Notes: generated by a model not told the origin, from the sequence alone. A stretch of DNA of 7,553 nucleotides from an uncultured Collinsella sp. (GCA_902495545.1 CABUXM010000090.1:1-7553), one strand, 5' to 3'. Counted from the first letter of the stretch, positions 1-5,285 are shown. Numbers and translations are program-made.

Positions 1-67
1 CGGCGGTCGGCCCCATGCCGTCCTCCGTCGCCAGGAGGAAGAGCTCGACCTTCTCCCTGCTGTACAT
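1..67 (-). CDS. N-terminal fragment of a probable IS3-type transposase (orfA-like), runs off the window
   Basis: Reading leftward from an ATG at 67-65, 22 codons are open to the window edge, beginning MYSREKVELFLLATEDGMGP. A strong ribosome binding site GGAGG lies five bases before the start on this strand (73-77). The opening resembles the first helix of the helix-turn-helix protein (orfA) of IS3-type insertion sequences, where MYSRE-type starts are common, but 22 residues are too few for a firm family call. A plausible element end lies just upstream at about 114, which supports the reading. It could instead be another HTH regulator. The start is well supported; the product is an inference. 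Confidence 0.5.
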   Translation of the reverse strand, partial: MYSREKVELFLLATEDGMGPTA

Positions 68-114
68 GCGAACCTCCAGTCCGGACCGCCCCGCGGTCCA
101 ACTTTCTGTCCGCA
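1..114 (-). mobile_element. Left end of a probable IS3-family insertion sequence (partial)
   Basis: On the minus strand, a TG at about 114 begins TGCGGACAGAAAGTTGGACC, which resembles the TG-starting termini of IS3-family elements with a GGACAGAAAGTTGGAC-like core. It is followed by a perfect 7-bp hairpin (GGACCGC at 83-89, GCGGTCC at 93-99, 3-base loop), then the GGAGG site and start codon of the fragmentary gene. A hairpin between an IS end and its transposase start is a known way to block expression from outside promoters. The other end and any target duplication are outside the window, so the boundary is an estimate. Confidence 0.4.
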
Positions 115-146
115 CCCCCCTTCGGGTTCAAAGAGGCGATTTTGAC

Positions 147-189
147 CCAAATACGCTGTTACTAAACTGGTAACAGTACTCATATTTGG
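147..189. repeat. Two-part inverted repeat in the intergenic region
   Basis: CCAAATA (147-153) pairs with TATTTGG (183-189), and inside it CTGTTAC (156-162) pairs with GTAACAG (170-176) around a 7-base loop. The octamer TTTTGACC occurs on both sides (140-147 and 194-201). There is no T-run directly after it, so it is not a standard terminator. It could be an operator for the downstream SPFH gene or a member of an interspersed intergenic repeat family. I cannot tell from one copy. Confidence 0.45.
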
Positions 190-219
190 CCTTTTTTGAC
201 CACGGGTCCTCTTGTTGGT

Positions 220-248
220 GTCACACAGCTGCTTCGTGCGGGTATCCT
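220..248 (+). promoter_or_regulatory. Weak candidate promoter for the SPFH gene
   Basis: GTCACA (220-225) and TATCCT (243-248) are separated by 17 bases and each matches the sigma-70-type consensus at four of six positions. Transcription would begin near 255 and give a leader of about 26 bases before the ATG at 281. This is only a spacing and consensus argument. Confidence 0.25.
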
Positions 249-280
249 AATGCCAACGTGTGCCTATCAGAGGAGAGACC

Positions 281-1219
281 ATGCTGTTTTCCGGTATCAT
301 CGCTGCCCTTACGAGCCTCTTGTTTCCCATCATCATTTTGTTGCTCCTGCTCCCCAACGCCTGTTATGTCGTTGAACAGCAGCACGCCGTAATCATCGAG
401 CGCTTGGGTAAGTTCAACCGTATCGTCAACGCGGGCTTCCACGTGAAGGTGCCCGTGATCGACCGCAAGGCCGCCACGGTGAGTCTGCGCACCATGAAAA
501 ACGGTTTTGGCATCGACGTTAAGACCCAGGACAACGTGACCATCGGTCTTGAGGTCTCCGCTCAGTACCACGTGAGCTACGACGTGGGCGCCGGCCCGGC
601 AGATTCGGGCATCTACAAGAGCTACTACATGCTGCAGGAGCCCGTCGACCAGATGCGCGACTTCATCACCGACGCCCTGCGCTCCTCCATCCCCGTCTAC
701 ACACTTGATGAGGTCTTTGCCAAGAAGGATGACATCGCCAAGGATGTCAACGCTACCGTTTCCGAGCAGATGGCCGCCTACGGCTTCACCCTCGTGTCGA
801 CGCTCATCACCAAAATCGCACTGCCGACCGAGGTCGAGAACTCCATGAACGACATCAACGCCGCCCAGCGCAAGCGCGCTGCGGCACAGGAGCTCGCTGA
901 GGCCGACCGCATCAAGCGCGTCACCGAGGCGACCGCCGAGGCTGAGGCAATGGAAAAGGCGGGCGAGGGCATCGCCAACCAGCGCAAGGCCATCGCGCTG
1001 GGTATCAAAGATTCGCTCGAGATCATCCAGGAGACGGGTGTCGGCAATGACGAGGCCAACCAGCTGTTCATGTTTACGCAGTGGACCGAGATGATGACGG
1101 AGTTCGCACGTACGGGCAAAAACTCGACGGTCGTGCTGCCGAGCGACTTCTCGCAGTCGGCCTCTATGTTCGAGCAGATGCTGGCTGCCGGCAAAGTTCA
1201 AAACGATTCGAAGGAGTAG
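281..1219 (+). CDS. SPFH/band-7 domain membrane protein (HIR/stomatin-like)
   Basis: The predicted protein has 312 residues. It opens with a hydrophobic anchor at about residues 5-27 (a long Ile/Leu run ending LLLLLPNA), followed by an SPFH/band-7 domain at about 30-190 (VVEQQHAVIIERLGKF, then FHVKVPVIDR and KTQDNVTIGL). A charged Ala/Glu/Arg-rich coiled coil covers about 190-255 (NAAQRKRAAAQELAEADRIK), and a Phe/Met-rich tail ends it. This is the order of prohibitin/stomatin-type proteins, closest by eye to the HIR-like group that forms oligomeric membrane-microdomain scaffolds. The specific partner is unknown. An upstream GTG at 260 is in frame, but ATG 281 is preferred because AGGAG (271-275) sits five bases before it and the protein then begins directly at the anchor. 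The stop lies six bases before rlmH, so the two are probably co-transcribed. Confidence 0.92.
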   Translation: MLFSGIIAALTSLLFPIIILLLLLPNACYVVEQQHAVIIERLGKFNRIVNAGFHVKVPVIDRKAATVSLRTMKNGFGIDVKTQDNVTIGLEVSAQYHVSYDVGAGPADSGIYKSYYMLQEPVDQMRDFITDALRSSIPVYTLDEVFAKKDDIAKDVNATVSEQMAAYGFTLVSTLITKIALPTEVENSMNDINAAQRKRAAAQELAEADRIKRVTEATAEAEAMEKAGEGIANQRKAIALGIKDSLEIIQETGVGNDEANQLFMFTQWTEMMTEFARTGKNSTVVLPSDFSQSASMFEQMLAAGKVQNDSKE

Positions 1220-1225
1220 GCGCGC

Positions 1226-1696
1226 GTGAAATACACCGTCGTTTGTGTTGGTAAGCTCAAGGAGCGCTTTTGGAAGGACGCGTGCGCTGAGTACACCAAG
1301 CGCCTGGGTGCCTATGCCAAGGTGGATATCCGCGAGGTGGCCGATATCGACCCGGCTAAGGCGGGCGGTGTGGATGCTGCGCGTGACAAGGAGGGGGCGG
1401 CGATTCTTGCTGCCTTGCCGTCTCGAGCGCATGTGATCTTGCTGGCCATTGAGGGCAAGGAGCGTTCGAGTGAGGAGCTCTCGGCGAGGCTCGACGATCT
1501 TATGCTGCGAGGCAGCAGCGACATTGCCTTTGTAATCGGCGGTTCGGACGGCGTGAGTGATGAGGTGCGCGCACGAGCCGACGAGATGCTCAGCTTTGGA
1601 CGCATTACCTTGCCGCATAACCTGGCGCGTGTGGTGCTGCTAGAGCAGATTTACCGTGCCTGCAAGATCAGTCGTGGCGAGCCGTATCACAAATAG
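1226..1696 (+). CDS. rlmH: 23S rRNA (pseudouridine-1915-N3)-methyltransferase RlmH
   Basis: The 156-residue protein has the usual RlmH length. RlmH is a SPOUT-class enzyme that uses S-adenosylmethionine to methylate N3 of pseudouridine 1915 in helix 69 of 23S rRNA on assembled 70S ribosomes. Visible signatures are the N-terminal strand MKYTVVCVGKLKE, AIEGKERSSEE (74-84), the glycine loop VIGGSDGVSDEV (103-114) that helps form the trefoil-knot cofactor site, and the C-terminal block from LSFGRITLPHN (122) through LLEQIYRACKISRGEPYHK. The start is GTG at 1226. Its ribosome binding site AAGGAG (1211-1216) lies inside the last codons of the SPFH gene, so translation of the pair is likely coupled. 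No terminator is visible before proC, 73 bases downstream. Confidence 0.97.
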   Translation: MKYTVVCVGKLKERFWKDACAEYTKRLGAYAKVDIREVADIDPAKAGGVDAARDKEGAAILAALPSRAHVILLAIEGKERSSEELSARLDDLMLRGSSDIAFVIGGSDGVSDEVRARADEMLSFGRITLPHNLARVVLLEQIYRACKISRGEPYHK

Positions 1697-1769
1697 GTTG
1701 GCAATACGAAACAATGGCGTGGGACAATACCTTTCGTTTTGAGGAATGTGTCTGAAAGGACTATGAGAT

Positions 1770-2540
1770 ATGAAGATTGGATTTGTCGGTTTTGGCAATA
1801 TGGCGAGCGCTATGGCCGATGGCTGGATCGCTGCCGGTGTAGCTGCGAGCGACATGTGCGCCTGTGCGGGTCGCTACGATGCACTGGTTGAGCGCTGCGA
1901 GGCGCGCGGCATGGCCGCTTGCCACGATGCCGCCGAGGTTGTCTCCGCATCCGATATCGTGGTCGCTGCGGTCAAGCCGTACATGATCGAGAAGGTCTTC
2001 GCCCCGCTCAAGGATGCTCTTGCCAAAAAGGTCGTTCTGTCGGTTGCCTGGACCTGGGACAGTGCCAAGTGGGAGCAGGTCCTGCCGGGCGTCGCGCATA
2101 TCTCGACGGTGCCCAACACGCCGGTTTCGGTGGGCGAGGGTGTCATCGCTTGCGAGAAGGCTTCCACGCTTAGTGATGAGCAGAGCGCAGTGGTGCTTGA
2201 TCTGCTTGGCAAGCTCGGTGCGGTGGTCGAGCTCGATACGAGCCTACTGTTTGTGGGCGGCACGGTGGGTGGTTGCGCTCCGGCGTTTGTCGCCATGGCG
2301 ATCGAGGCCCTGGGCGATGCTGCCGTCAAACACGGTATTCCGCGCGCCGATGCCTATCGCATTGTGAGTCAGATGGTGCTGGGTACGGCAAAGCTGCAGC
2401 TCGCAACCGGTCAGCATCCCGCAGCGATGAAGGATGCCGTGTGCTCGCCCGGCGGTGCCACCATCAAGGGCGTCGTCGCGCTCGAGGACGCCGGCATGCG
2501 CAGCGCCCTGGTCAAGGCAATCGACGCAACCCTCCAGTAA
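1770..2540 (+). CDS. proC: Pyrroline-5-carboxylate reductase
   Basis: The enzyme reduces 1-pyrroline-5-carboxylate to L-proline with NAD(P)H, the last step of proline synthesis, in the cytoplasm. The protein has 256 residues, slightly short of the usual 260-280. The N-terminal Rossmann motif is GFGNMASAM (7-15). The middle holds the expected VVAAVKPYMIEKV and HISTVPNTPVSVGEG segments. The C-terminal dimerisation and substrate domain carries the family signature SPGGATIKGVVALEDAGMR (226-244). The ATG at 1770 has AAAGGA (1755-1760) nine bases upstream. A TTGGCA at 1698-1703 could be a -35 element, but no convincing -10 follows at good spacing, so transcription may continue from rlmH. The gene ends just before a REPIN-like element. 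Confidence 0.96.
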   Translation: MKIGFVGFGNMASAMADGWIAAGVAASDMCACAGRYDALVERCEARGMAACHDAAEVVSASDIVVAAVKPYMIEKVFAPLKDALAKKVVLSVAWTWDSAKWEQVLPGVAHISTVPNTPVSVGEGVIACEKASTLSDEQSAVVLDLLGKLGAVVELDTSLLFVGGTVGGCAPAFVAMAIEALGDAAVKHGIPRADAYRIVSQMVLGTAKLQLATGQHPAAMKDAVCSPGGATIKGVVALEDAGMRSALVKAIDATLQ

Positions 2541-2552
2541 AACCTGCTATTT

Positions 2553-2687
2553 AGGGACAGGTTTATTTTGGCAGGTTTTTCCTGCTGTTTTGTCCTTTTA
2601 GCGAAAAGCGCCCCGCAACTGGTTCAATTCCAGTTGCGGGGCGCTTGCGTTTGCCCAGATAAAACCGACCAAAATAAACCTGTCCCT
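2553..2687. repeat. REPIN/MITE-like inverted-repeat element between convergent genes
   Basis: AGGGACAGGTTTATTTTGG (2553-2571) is repeated as an exact reverse complement at 2669-2687. Extending inward to 27 bases per arm (2553-2579 and 2661-2687), about 25 positions still pair. The roughly 80 bases between the arms contain a separate perfect 17-bp hairpin. GGGACAGG-type motifs in inverted pairs are typical of REP sequences moved by RAYT (IS200-like tyrosine) transposases. That resemblance is from general knowledge, not a search. It sits 12 bases after the proC stop and 10 bases from the stop of the convergent small gene. Confidence 0.65.
2606..2646. terminator. Bidirectional hairpin, probable terminator of proC and the convergent small gene
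   Basis: AAGCGCCCCGCAACTGG (2606-2622) and its exact reverse complement (2630-2646) form a perfect 17-bp stem around a 7-base loop. Only a weak T tract follows on the plus strand (GCGTTTG) and a short one on the minus strand (CTTTTCGC). The site, between two convergent genes, supports a shared terminator role. The outer repeat arm is followed by TTTTT at 2687-2691 and could add to termination. Confidence 0.65.
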
Positions 2688-2697
2688 TTTTGGCGAG

Positions 2698-2871
2698 TTA
2701 GTCCCAGAAGCTGTCTTCTTCGTCCTCGGACTTGGGGCCGCGGTCGACATACATCTTATGGGTGCGCTTCTCCATTACAAAGGCAAGAATCGCAAACAGC
2801 AGGATGCCGCCGGCGAAAAGGATGGCAAAACCGGTGCGGGTGCCAAACAAAAAGGAAAAAACTGCGTCCAT
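2698..2871 (-). CDS. Small single-pass membrane protein of unknown function, 57 residues
   Basis: The minus-strand frame opens with ATG at 2871 and ends with TAA at 2698-2700. An AAGG ribosome binding site lies about six bases upstream (CAAGAAGGCACCCA before the ATG). The predicted protein begins MDAVFSFLFGTRTG and has one hydrophobic segment at about residues 14-33 (FAILFAGGILLFAILAFVM). A basic EKRTHK stop-transfer motif follows, then a short soluble tail rich in acidic residues that ends SEDEEDSFWD. By the positive-inside rule the tail should be cytoplasmic. I do not recognise a family. Its placement is consistent: convergent to proC with a shared hairpin, and divergent from serS with its own leader. 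A good start signal, a clean membrane helix and the clear stop argue against a chance frame, although no homology check was possible. Confidence 0.75.
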   Translation of the reverse strand: MDAVFSFLFGTRTGFAILFAGGILLFAILAFVMEKRTHKMYVDRGPKSEDEEDSFWD

Positions 2872-2895
2872 TGGGTGCCTTCTTGCGTAGTTGAG

Positions 2896-2926
2896 TTGGG
2901 TCGTAAACGCTCATAAGTATATACTT
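2896..2926. promoter_or_regulatory. Candidate serS promoter overlapping a 12-bp palindrome in the divergent region
   Basis: For serS, TTGGGT (2896-2901) and TATACT (2920-2925) are spaced by 18 bases. The -10 lies inside the perfect palindrome AAGTATATACTT (2915-2926), which offers a TATACT to the minus strand as well, toward the small membrane gene. A minus-strand -35 is less clear (TTGTAC, 15-base spacer). The palindrome may simply be back-to-back -10 elements, or a regulator site. Confidence 0.35.
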
Positions 2927-2982
2927 GCCCATACATGTACAAGGTTGCAACCTAAATGGAATGTATATCGCCGGAGGATCTA

Positions 2983-4266
2983 ATGCTTGATATCAAGTTT
3001 GTTCGCGAGAACCCCGATGCCATCGATGTCGCCATGGCTAACCGCCAGACGTCTTGGGATCGCGAGAAGTTCTTTGAGCTCGATGACGAGCGTCGTGCCG
3101 TCATCACCGAGGTCGAGGAGCTCCAGGCCACGCGCAACGCCGAGTCCAAGAAGATCGGCGCCCTGATGAAGGAGGGCAAGAAGGACGAGGCCGAGGCCGC
3201 CAAGGAGGCCGTGCGCGCCGTCAACGAGAAGATTGACGGTCTGGCCGAGCGCCGCACTGCTCTCGAGCAGGAGCAGTACGACTTTATGGCTCACCTGCCC
3301 AACATCCCTTGCGAGGCCACGCCGTACGGCAAGGACGAGGACGAGAACATCGAGCGTCGCCGCTGGGGCACCCCGCGCGAGTTCGACTTCGACTTTAAGC
3401 CGCACTGGGATCTGGGCACCGATCTGGACATCCTCGACTTCGAGCGTGGCAACAAGCTCTCCGGCAGCCGCTTCACCGTTCTCGGTGGCGCCGGCGCCCG
3501 CCTGGAGCGCGCCCTTATCAACTTCTTCCTGGACACGCACACGAGCCGTGGCTTCAAGGAGTGGTGGCCGCCCATCGTCGTCAAGCGTCAGACCATGTTT
3601 GGCACGGGTCAGCTGCCCAAGTTCGAGGACGACGCCTATCACGTCTCGGGCGACAACTTCCTGATTCCCACCGCCGAGGTCGTGCTCACCAACCTGCACG
3701 CCGGTGAGGTCCTCGACGCCGACACCCTGCCGCGCCGCTACACCGCCTTCACCCCCTGCTTCCGCGAGGAGGCCGGTTCCGCCGGTCGCGATACCCGTGG
3801 CATCATCCGTCAGCACGAGTTCGACAAGGTCGAGATGGTCAAGTTCGCTAAGCCGGAGGAGTCCGACGAGGAGCTCGAGAGCATGACCGCCGAGGCCGAG
3901 TACCTGCTGCAGCAGCTGGGCCTTCCGTATCGCGTGATTAGCCTGTGCACCGGCGACTTGGGCTTCTCTGCCCGTCAGACCTACGACATCGAGGTCTGGC
4001 TGCCGAGCTACAACGCCTACAAGGAGATCAGCTCCTGCTCCAACTGCGGCGACTTCCAAGCCCGTCGCGCCAACATCAAGTATCGCGACCCCGAGAACTT
4101 CAAGGGTTCGCGCTACCTGCACACTCTCAACGGTTCCGGCCTGCCGGCCGGCCGCACCATGGCCGCCATTCTGGAGAACTACCAGAACGCCGACGGCACC
4201 ATCACGATTCCTGAGGTTCTGCGTCCTTACATGGGCGGTCTCGAGAAGATCGAGCCGGTCGCGTAA
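2983..4266 (+). CDS. serS: Seryl-tRNA synthetase
   Basis: This class II synthetase charges tRNA-Ser with serine, and also tRNA-Sec where present, in the cytoplasm. The 427-residue product has normal bacterial length. Residues about 1-110 form the N-terminal tRNA-binding arm, an antiparallel coiled coil rich in Glu/Lys/Ala. The catalytic domain shows the serine-binding TAE at 230-232. Motif 2 is FREEAGSAGRDTRG from 260 (Arg261). After it comes the EISSCSNCGDFQARRANIKY block. Motif 3 is LNGSGLPAGRTMAAILENY with Arg391. An in-frame ATG exists at 2956, but ATG 2983 is chosen because GGAGG (2973-2977) is five bases upstream and the protein then starts MLDIKFVRENPD like its relatives. The distance from the probable transcription start is short, leaving no room for a T-box leader. 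Motif 2 has Glu where many relatives have Ser (FRSEAGS) and HEF in place of HQF; neither should abolish activity. Confidence 0.99.
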   Translation: MLDIKFVRENPDAIDVAMANRQTSWDREKFFELDDERRAVITEVEELQATRNAESKKIGALMKEGKKDEAEAAKEAVRAVNEKIDGLAERRTALEQEQYDFMAHLPNIPCEATPYGKDEDENIERRRWGTPREFDFDFKPHWDLGTDLDILDFERGNKLSGSRFTVLGGAGARLERALINFFLDTHTSRGFKEWWPPIVVKRQTMFGTGQLPKFEDDAYHVSGDNFLIPTAEVVLTNLHAGEVLDADTLPRRYTAFTPCFREEAGSAGRDTRGIIRQHEFDKVEMVKFAKPEESDEELESMTAEAEYLLQQLGLPYRVISLCTGDLGFSARQTYDIEVWLPSYNAYKEISSCSNCGDFQARRANIKYRDPENFKGSRYLHTLNGSGLPAGRTMAAILENYQNADGTITIPEVLRPYMGGLEKIEPVA

Positions 4267-4289
4267 CTTGGCTGCATAGGGGATATGCA

Positions 4290-4317
4290 AGGGCGCTCCT
4301 TCGGGGGCGCCCTATTT
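4290..4317 (+). terminator. serS terminator with UUCG tetraloop
   Basis: AGGGCGCTCC (4290-4299) and GGGGCGCCCT (4304-4313) form a 10-bp stem with one G-U pair around a TTCG loop, followed by ATTT. It lies 24 bases after the serS stop. The T tract is short but the stem is very stable. Confidence 0.75.
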
Positions 4318-4366
4318 CGTGCGCAGGTCCATACCATGCCGTACGGACAGCTCAATAGAAAACACA

Positions 4367-4406
4367 CGAACAACTGTTCTGTATACAGCCATCTACCTGC
4401 TATGCT
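4367..4406 (+). promoter_or_regulatory. Candidate promoter with a LexA-like palindrome for the 125-residue gene
   Basis: CGAACAACTGTTCT (4367-4380) contains the perfect half-sites GAAC and GTTC four bases apart, close to the Gram-positive SOS box CGAAC-N4-GTTCG; the last base is T instead of G. It overlaps a second palindrome, CTGTATACAG (4379-4388). A -10-like TATGCT follows at 4401-4406, so a repressor here would cover the -35 region. The -35 itself is poor (TTCTGT, 4377-4382). Confidence 0.35.
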
Positions 4407-4439
4407 TTTGCTAAATAAGAGCGAGAGAAAGGGGACGCG

Positions 4440-4817
4440 ATGGAGCTGTTTGATGATCGGGTGGTTTTGTTTGAGAGCGACGAGGGCGGGGAGTACCTGC
4501 TTGTAACGTCTGAGCCGTCTGGCATGGGTGGCCTGGTGGTTCGACAGACGAGCGAGGGACCGTTGACGCAATGGTGCTACGAGGAGTCGCCGCATGTGGT
4601 CGAGACCTTTGTGACGCACGAGGGACTTGTGGCGCTGGAGCACTTCTATGGAGTTGGGACTTCCAACCAGGTCGCGCGCATGCTGAACATCTCGTTTGCC
4701 GATTATGATTGTGCCCAGCGGGTGAGATCGCTCCTGAGGGAACTTGATGCTAAGTTTGACGTGATCGAAAAGCCAATCGATCGTACGGGGAACGGCGGTA
4801 TATGCGGAGCAACATGA
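4440..4817 (+). CDS. Unrecognised 125-residue soluble protein
   Basis: The ATG at 4440 is preceded by AAAGGGG (4428-4434) at five bases, a good ribosome binding site. The protein has 125 residues, with no signal peptide or membrane segment. The first half (to about residue 70) alternates hydrophobic and polar residues in a beta-like way (RVVLFES, EYLLVTS, GGLVVRQT, HVVETFVTHEGLVAL). The second half looks helical (SNQVARMLNISFADYDCAQR, then VRSLLRELDAKFDVIEK) and could fold as a helix-turn-helix or a dimer helix, but I recognise no family. It stands alone between the serS terminator and the tRNA array. The LexA-like site upstream raises the idea of damage-inducible expression, which is only an inference. 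The TGA stop is at 4815-4817; no hairpin is seen directly after it, so read-through toward the tRNA promoter is possible. Confidence 0.75.
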   Translation: MELFDDRVVLFESDEGGEYLLVTSEPSGMGGLVVRQTSEGPLTQWCYEESPHVVETFVTHEGLVALEHFYGVGTSNQVARMLNISFADYDCAQRVRSLLRELDAKFDVIEKPIDRTGNGGICGAT

Positions 4818-4853
4818 CAAAACTGCGTTCCACAAAAAAGTTTGAGATTGTGC

Positions 4854-4884
4854 TTGACTCCAATAAGCTAAAGTGGTTTTATAT
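4854..4884 (+). promoter_or_regulatory. Promoter of the first tRNA-Arg gene
   Basis: TTGACT (4854-4859) is followed after 18-19 bases by a -10-like TTTATA/TTATAT at 4878-4884. The tRNA begins about 10 bases later. It is less close to consensus than the promoters of the other two tRNA copies and does not share their GTGCATAATAATC core. Confidence 0.5.
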
Positions 4885-4894
4885 GTCTTGCGCT

Positions 4895-4971
4895 GCGGCG
4901 TTACCTCAGCTGGATAGAGGGTCTGACTACGAATCAGAACGTCATAGGTTCGAATCCTATACGCCGCACCA
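4895..4971 (+). tRNA. tRNA-Arg (anticodon ACG), copy 1
   Basis: The gene is 77 nt including an encoded CCA. The acceptor stem is GCGGCGT with ACGCCGC, discriminator A. The D stem is CCTC/GAGG with loop AGCTGGATA. The anticodon stem is TCTGA/TCAGA with loop CTACGAA, anticodon ACG. The variable region is ACGTC, and the T stem is ATAGG/CCTAT with loop TTCGAAT. ACG is normally deaminated to ICG by TadA and reads CGU, CGC and CGA, the arginine codons favoured in the neighbouring genes. It has its own promoter and terminator. A detached copy of its 3' end lies 192 bases downstream. Confidence 0.98.
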
Positions 4972-4981
4972 ATTGAAATCG

Positions 4982-5012
4982 AAAGCCTCCGGCAACGGGG
5001 GCTTTTTCTTTT
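4982..5012 (+). terminator. Terminator of tRNA-Arg copy 1
   Basis: AAAGCCTCCG (4982-4991) and CGGGGGCTTT (4996-5005) form a 10-bp stem with one G-U pair and a GCAA tetraloop, followed by TTCTTTT. This is a strong intrinsic terminator 10 bases after the CCA. Confidence 0.9.
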
Positions 5013-5027
5013 ATGGCAACACTGCAT

Positions 5028-5149
5028 GGATTCGAACCTCGGTCGAGGCGCGGGCGTAAAGAAAACGCGGAGCGTTTTTAGCCCGCGGGCGAGGACGCCG
5101 GCAGGCGGGCGAAGCCGGTGCGGATCCGCGCAGCGGATGCGCAGAATCC
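5028..5149 (+). repeat. 122-bp structured GC-rich element, copy A
   Basis: The element is bounded by GGATTC (5028-5033) and GAATCC (5144-5149), which are inverted repeats of each other. The second terminus overlaps the detached tRNA end. Inside, several hairpins can be drawn: CCTC/GAGG with loop GGTC; AAAACGC/GCGTTTT with loop GGA, enclosed by GCGGGC/GCCCGC; GCCGGC/GCCGGT; and GCGCA/TGCGC with loop GCGGA. The start GGATTCGAACC is the reverse complement of the T-arm core GGTTCGAATCC. A second copy at 5723-5844 has exactly the same length and about eight differences. No believable protein is encoded; frames through it read into tRNA sequence. Confidence 0.7.
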
Positions 5150-5163
5150 TATACGCCGCACCA
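5144..5163 (+). repeat. Detached 3' end of tRNA-Arg (20 nt), remnant 1
   Basis: From GAATCC through ACGCCGCACCA this matches the last 20 bases of the neighbouring tRNA-Arg genes exactly, but nothing upstream of it resembles a tRNA body. It begins at the T-loop, as att-type duplications left by tRNA-targeted integration often do. It cannot fold as a tRNA. Confidence 0.85.
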
Positions 5164-5173
5164 ATCGAACTTG

Positions 5174-5202
5174 AAGCCTCCGGCAACGGGGGCTTTTCTT
5201 TT
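5174..5202 (+). terminator. Terminator copy after tRNA remnant 1
   Basis: AAGCCTCCG (5174-5182) and CGGGGGCTT (5187-5195) form a 9-bp stem with a GCAA loop, followed by TTCTTTT. It is a duplicate of the tRNA terminator, although no intact tRNA precedes it here. It would stop any transcript that passes the first terminator. Confidence 0.8.
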
Positions 5203-5217
5203 ATGCCGCCACCGCAT

Positions 5218-5246
5218 GGATTCGAACCTCGGTCGAGGCGCGAGCG
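5218..5246 (+). repeat. 5' half-copy of the 122-bp element
   Basis: The first 29 bases of the element (GGATTCGAACCTCGGTCGAG and on to GCG) recur here after the second terminator. The sequence then changes to unrelated AT-rich DNA (TCTTAATCATC). The element's hairpins and its GAATCC end are missing. Confidence 0.75.
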
Positions 5247-5285
5247 TCTTAATCATCACTTCGTAAAATTTTTCCAAATTGTCGC

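Noticed and set aside
221..1618. Long open frame of 465 codons on the minus strand
   Set aside because: It is antisense to the SPFH gene and rlmH, both clearly real. Its composition (Leu, Gly, His, Arg rich, low Lys) is the usual shadow of GC-rich coding DNA, and no start signal supports it.
2872..2982. T-box riboswitch upstream of serS
   Set aside because: The likely leader is only about 50 bases, with no specifier stem, no T-box sequence and no terminator/antiterminator pair.
2980..4290. 436-codon open frame on the minus strand
   Set aside because: It lies exactly antisense to serS, with repetitive Val/Leu/Gly/Ala composition and no ribosome binding site. It is a shadow frame.
5028..5038. 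GGATTCGAACC as the T arm of a minus-strand tRNA
   Set aside because: The flanking bases do not form a 5-bp T stem (CGAGG opposite CCATG), and no acceptor, anticodon or D arm is found on the minus strand.
5028..5149. Integron attC-type site
   Set aside because: The terminal inverted bases and hairpins are suggestive, but no GTTRRRY core or attC-like R and L boxes are present.
4227..5186. 319-codon open frame on the minus strand through the tRNA region
   Set aside because: It crosses the serS end, the 125-residue gene, a tRNA and a terminator. It has no coherent protein character.
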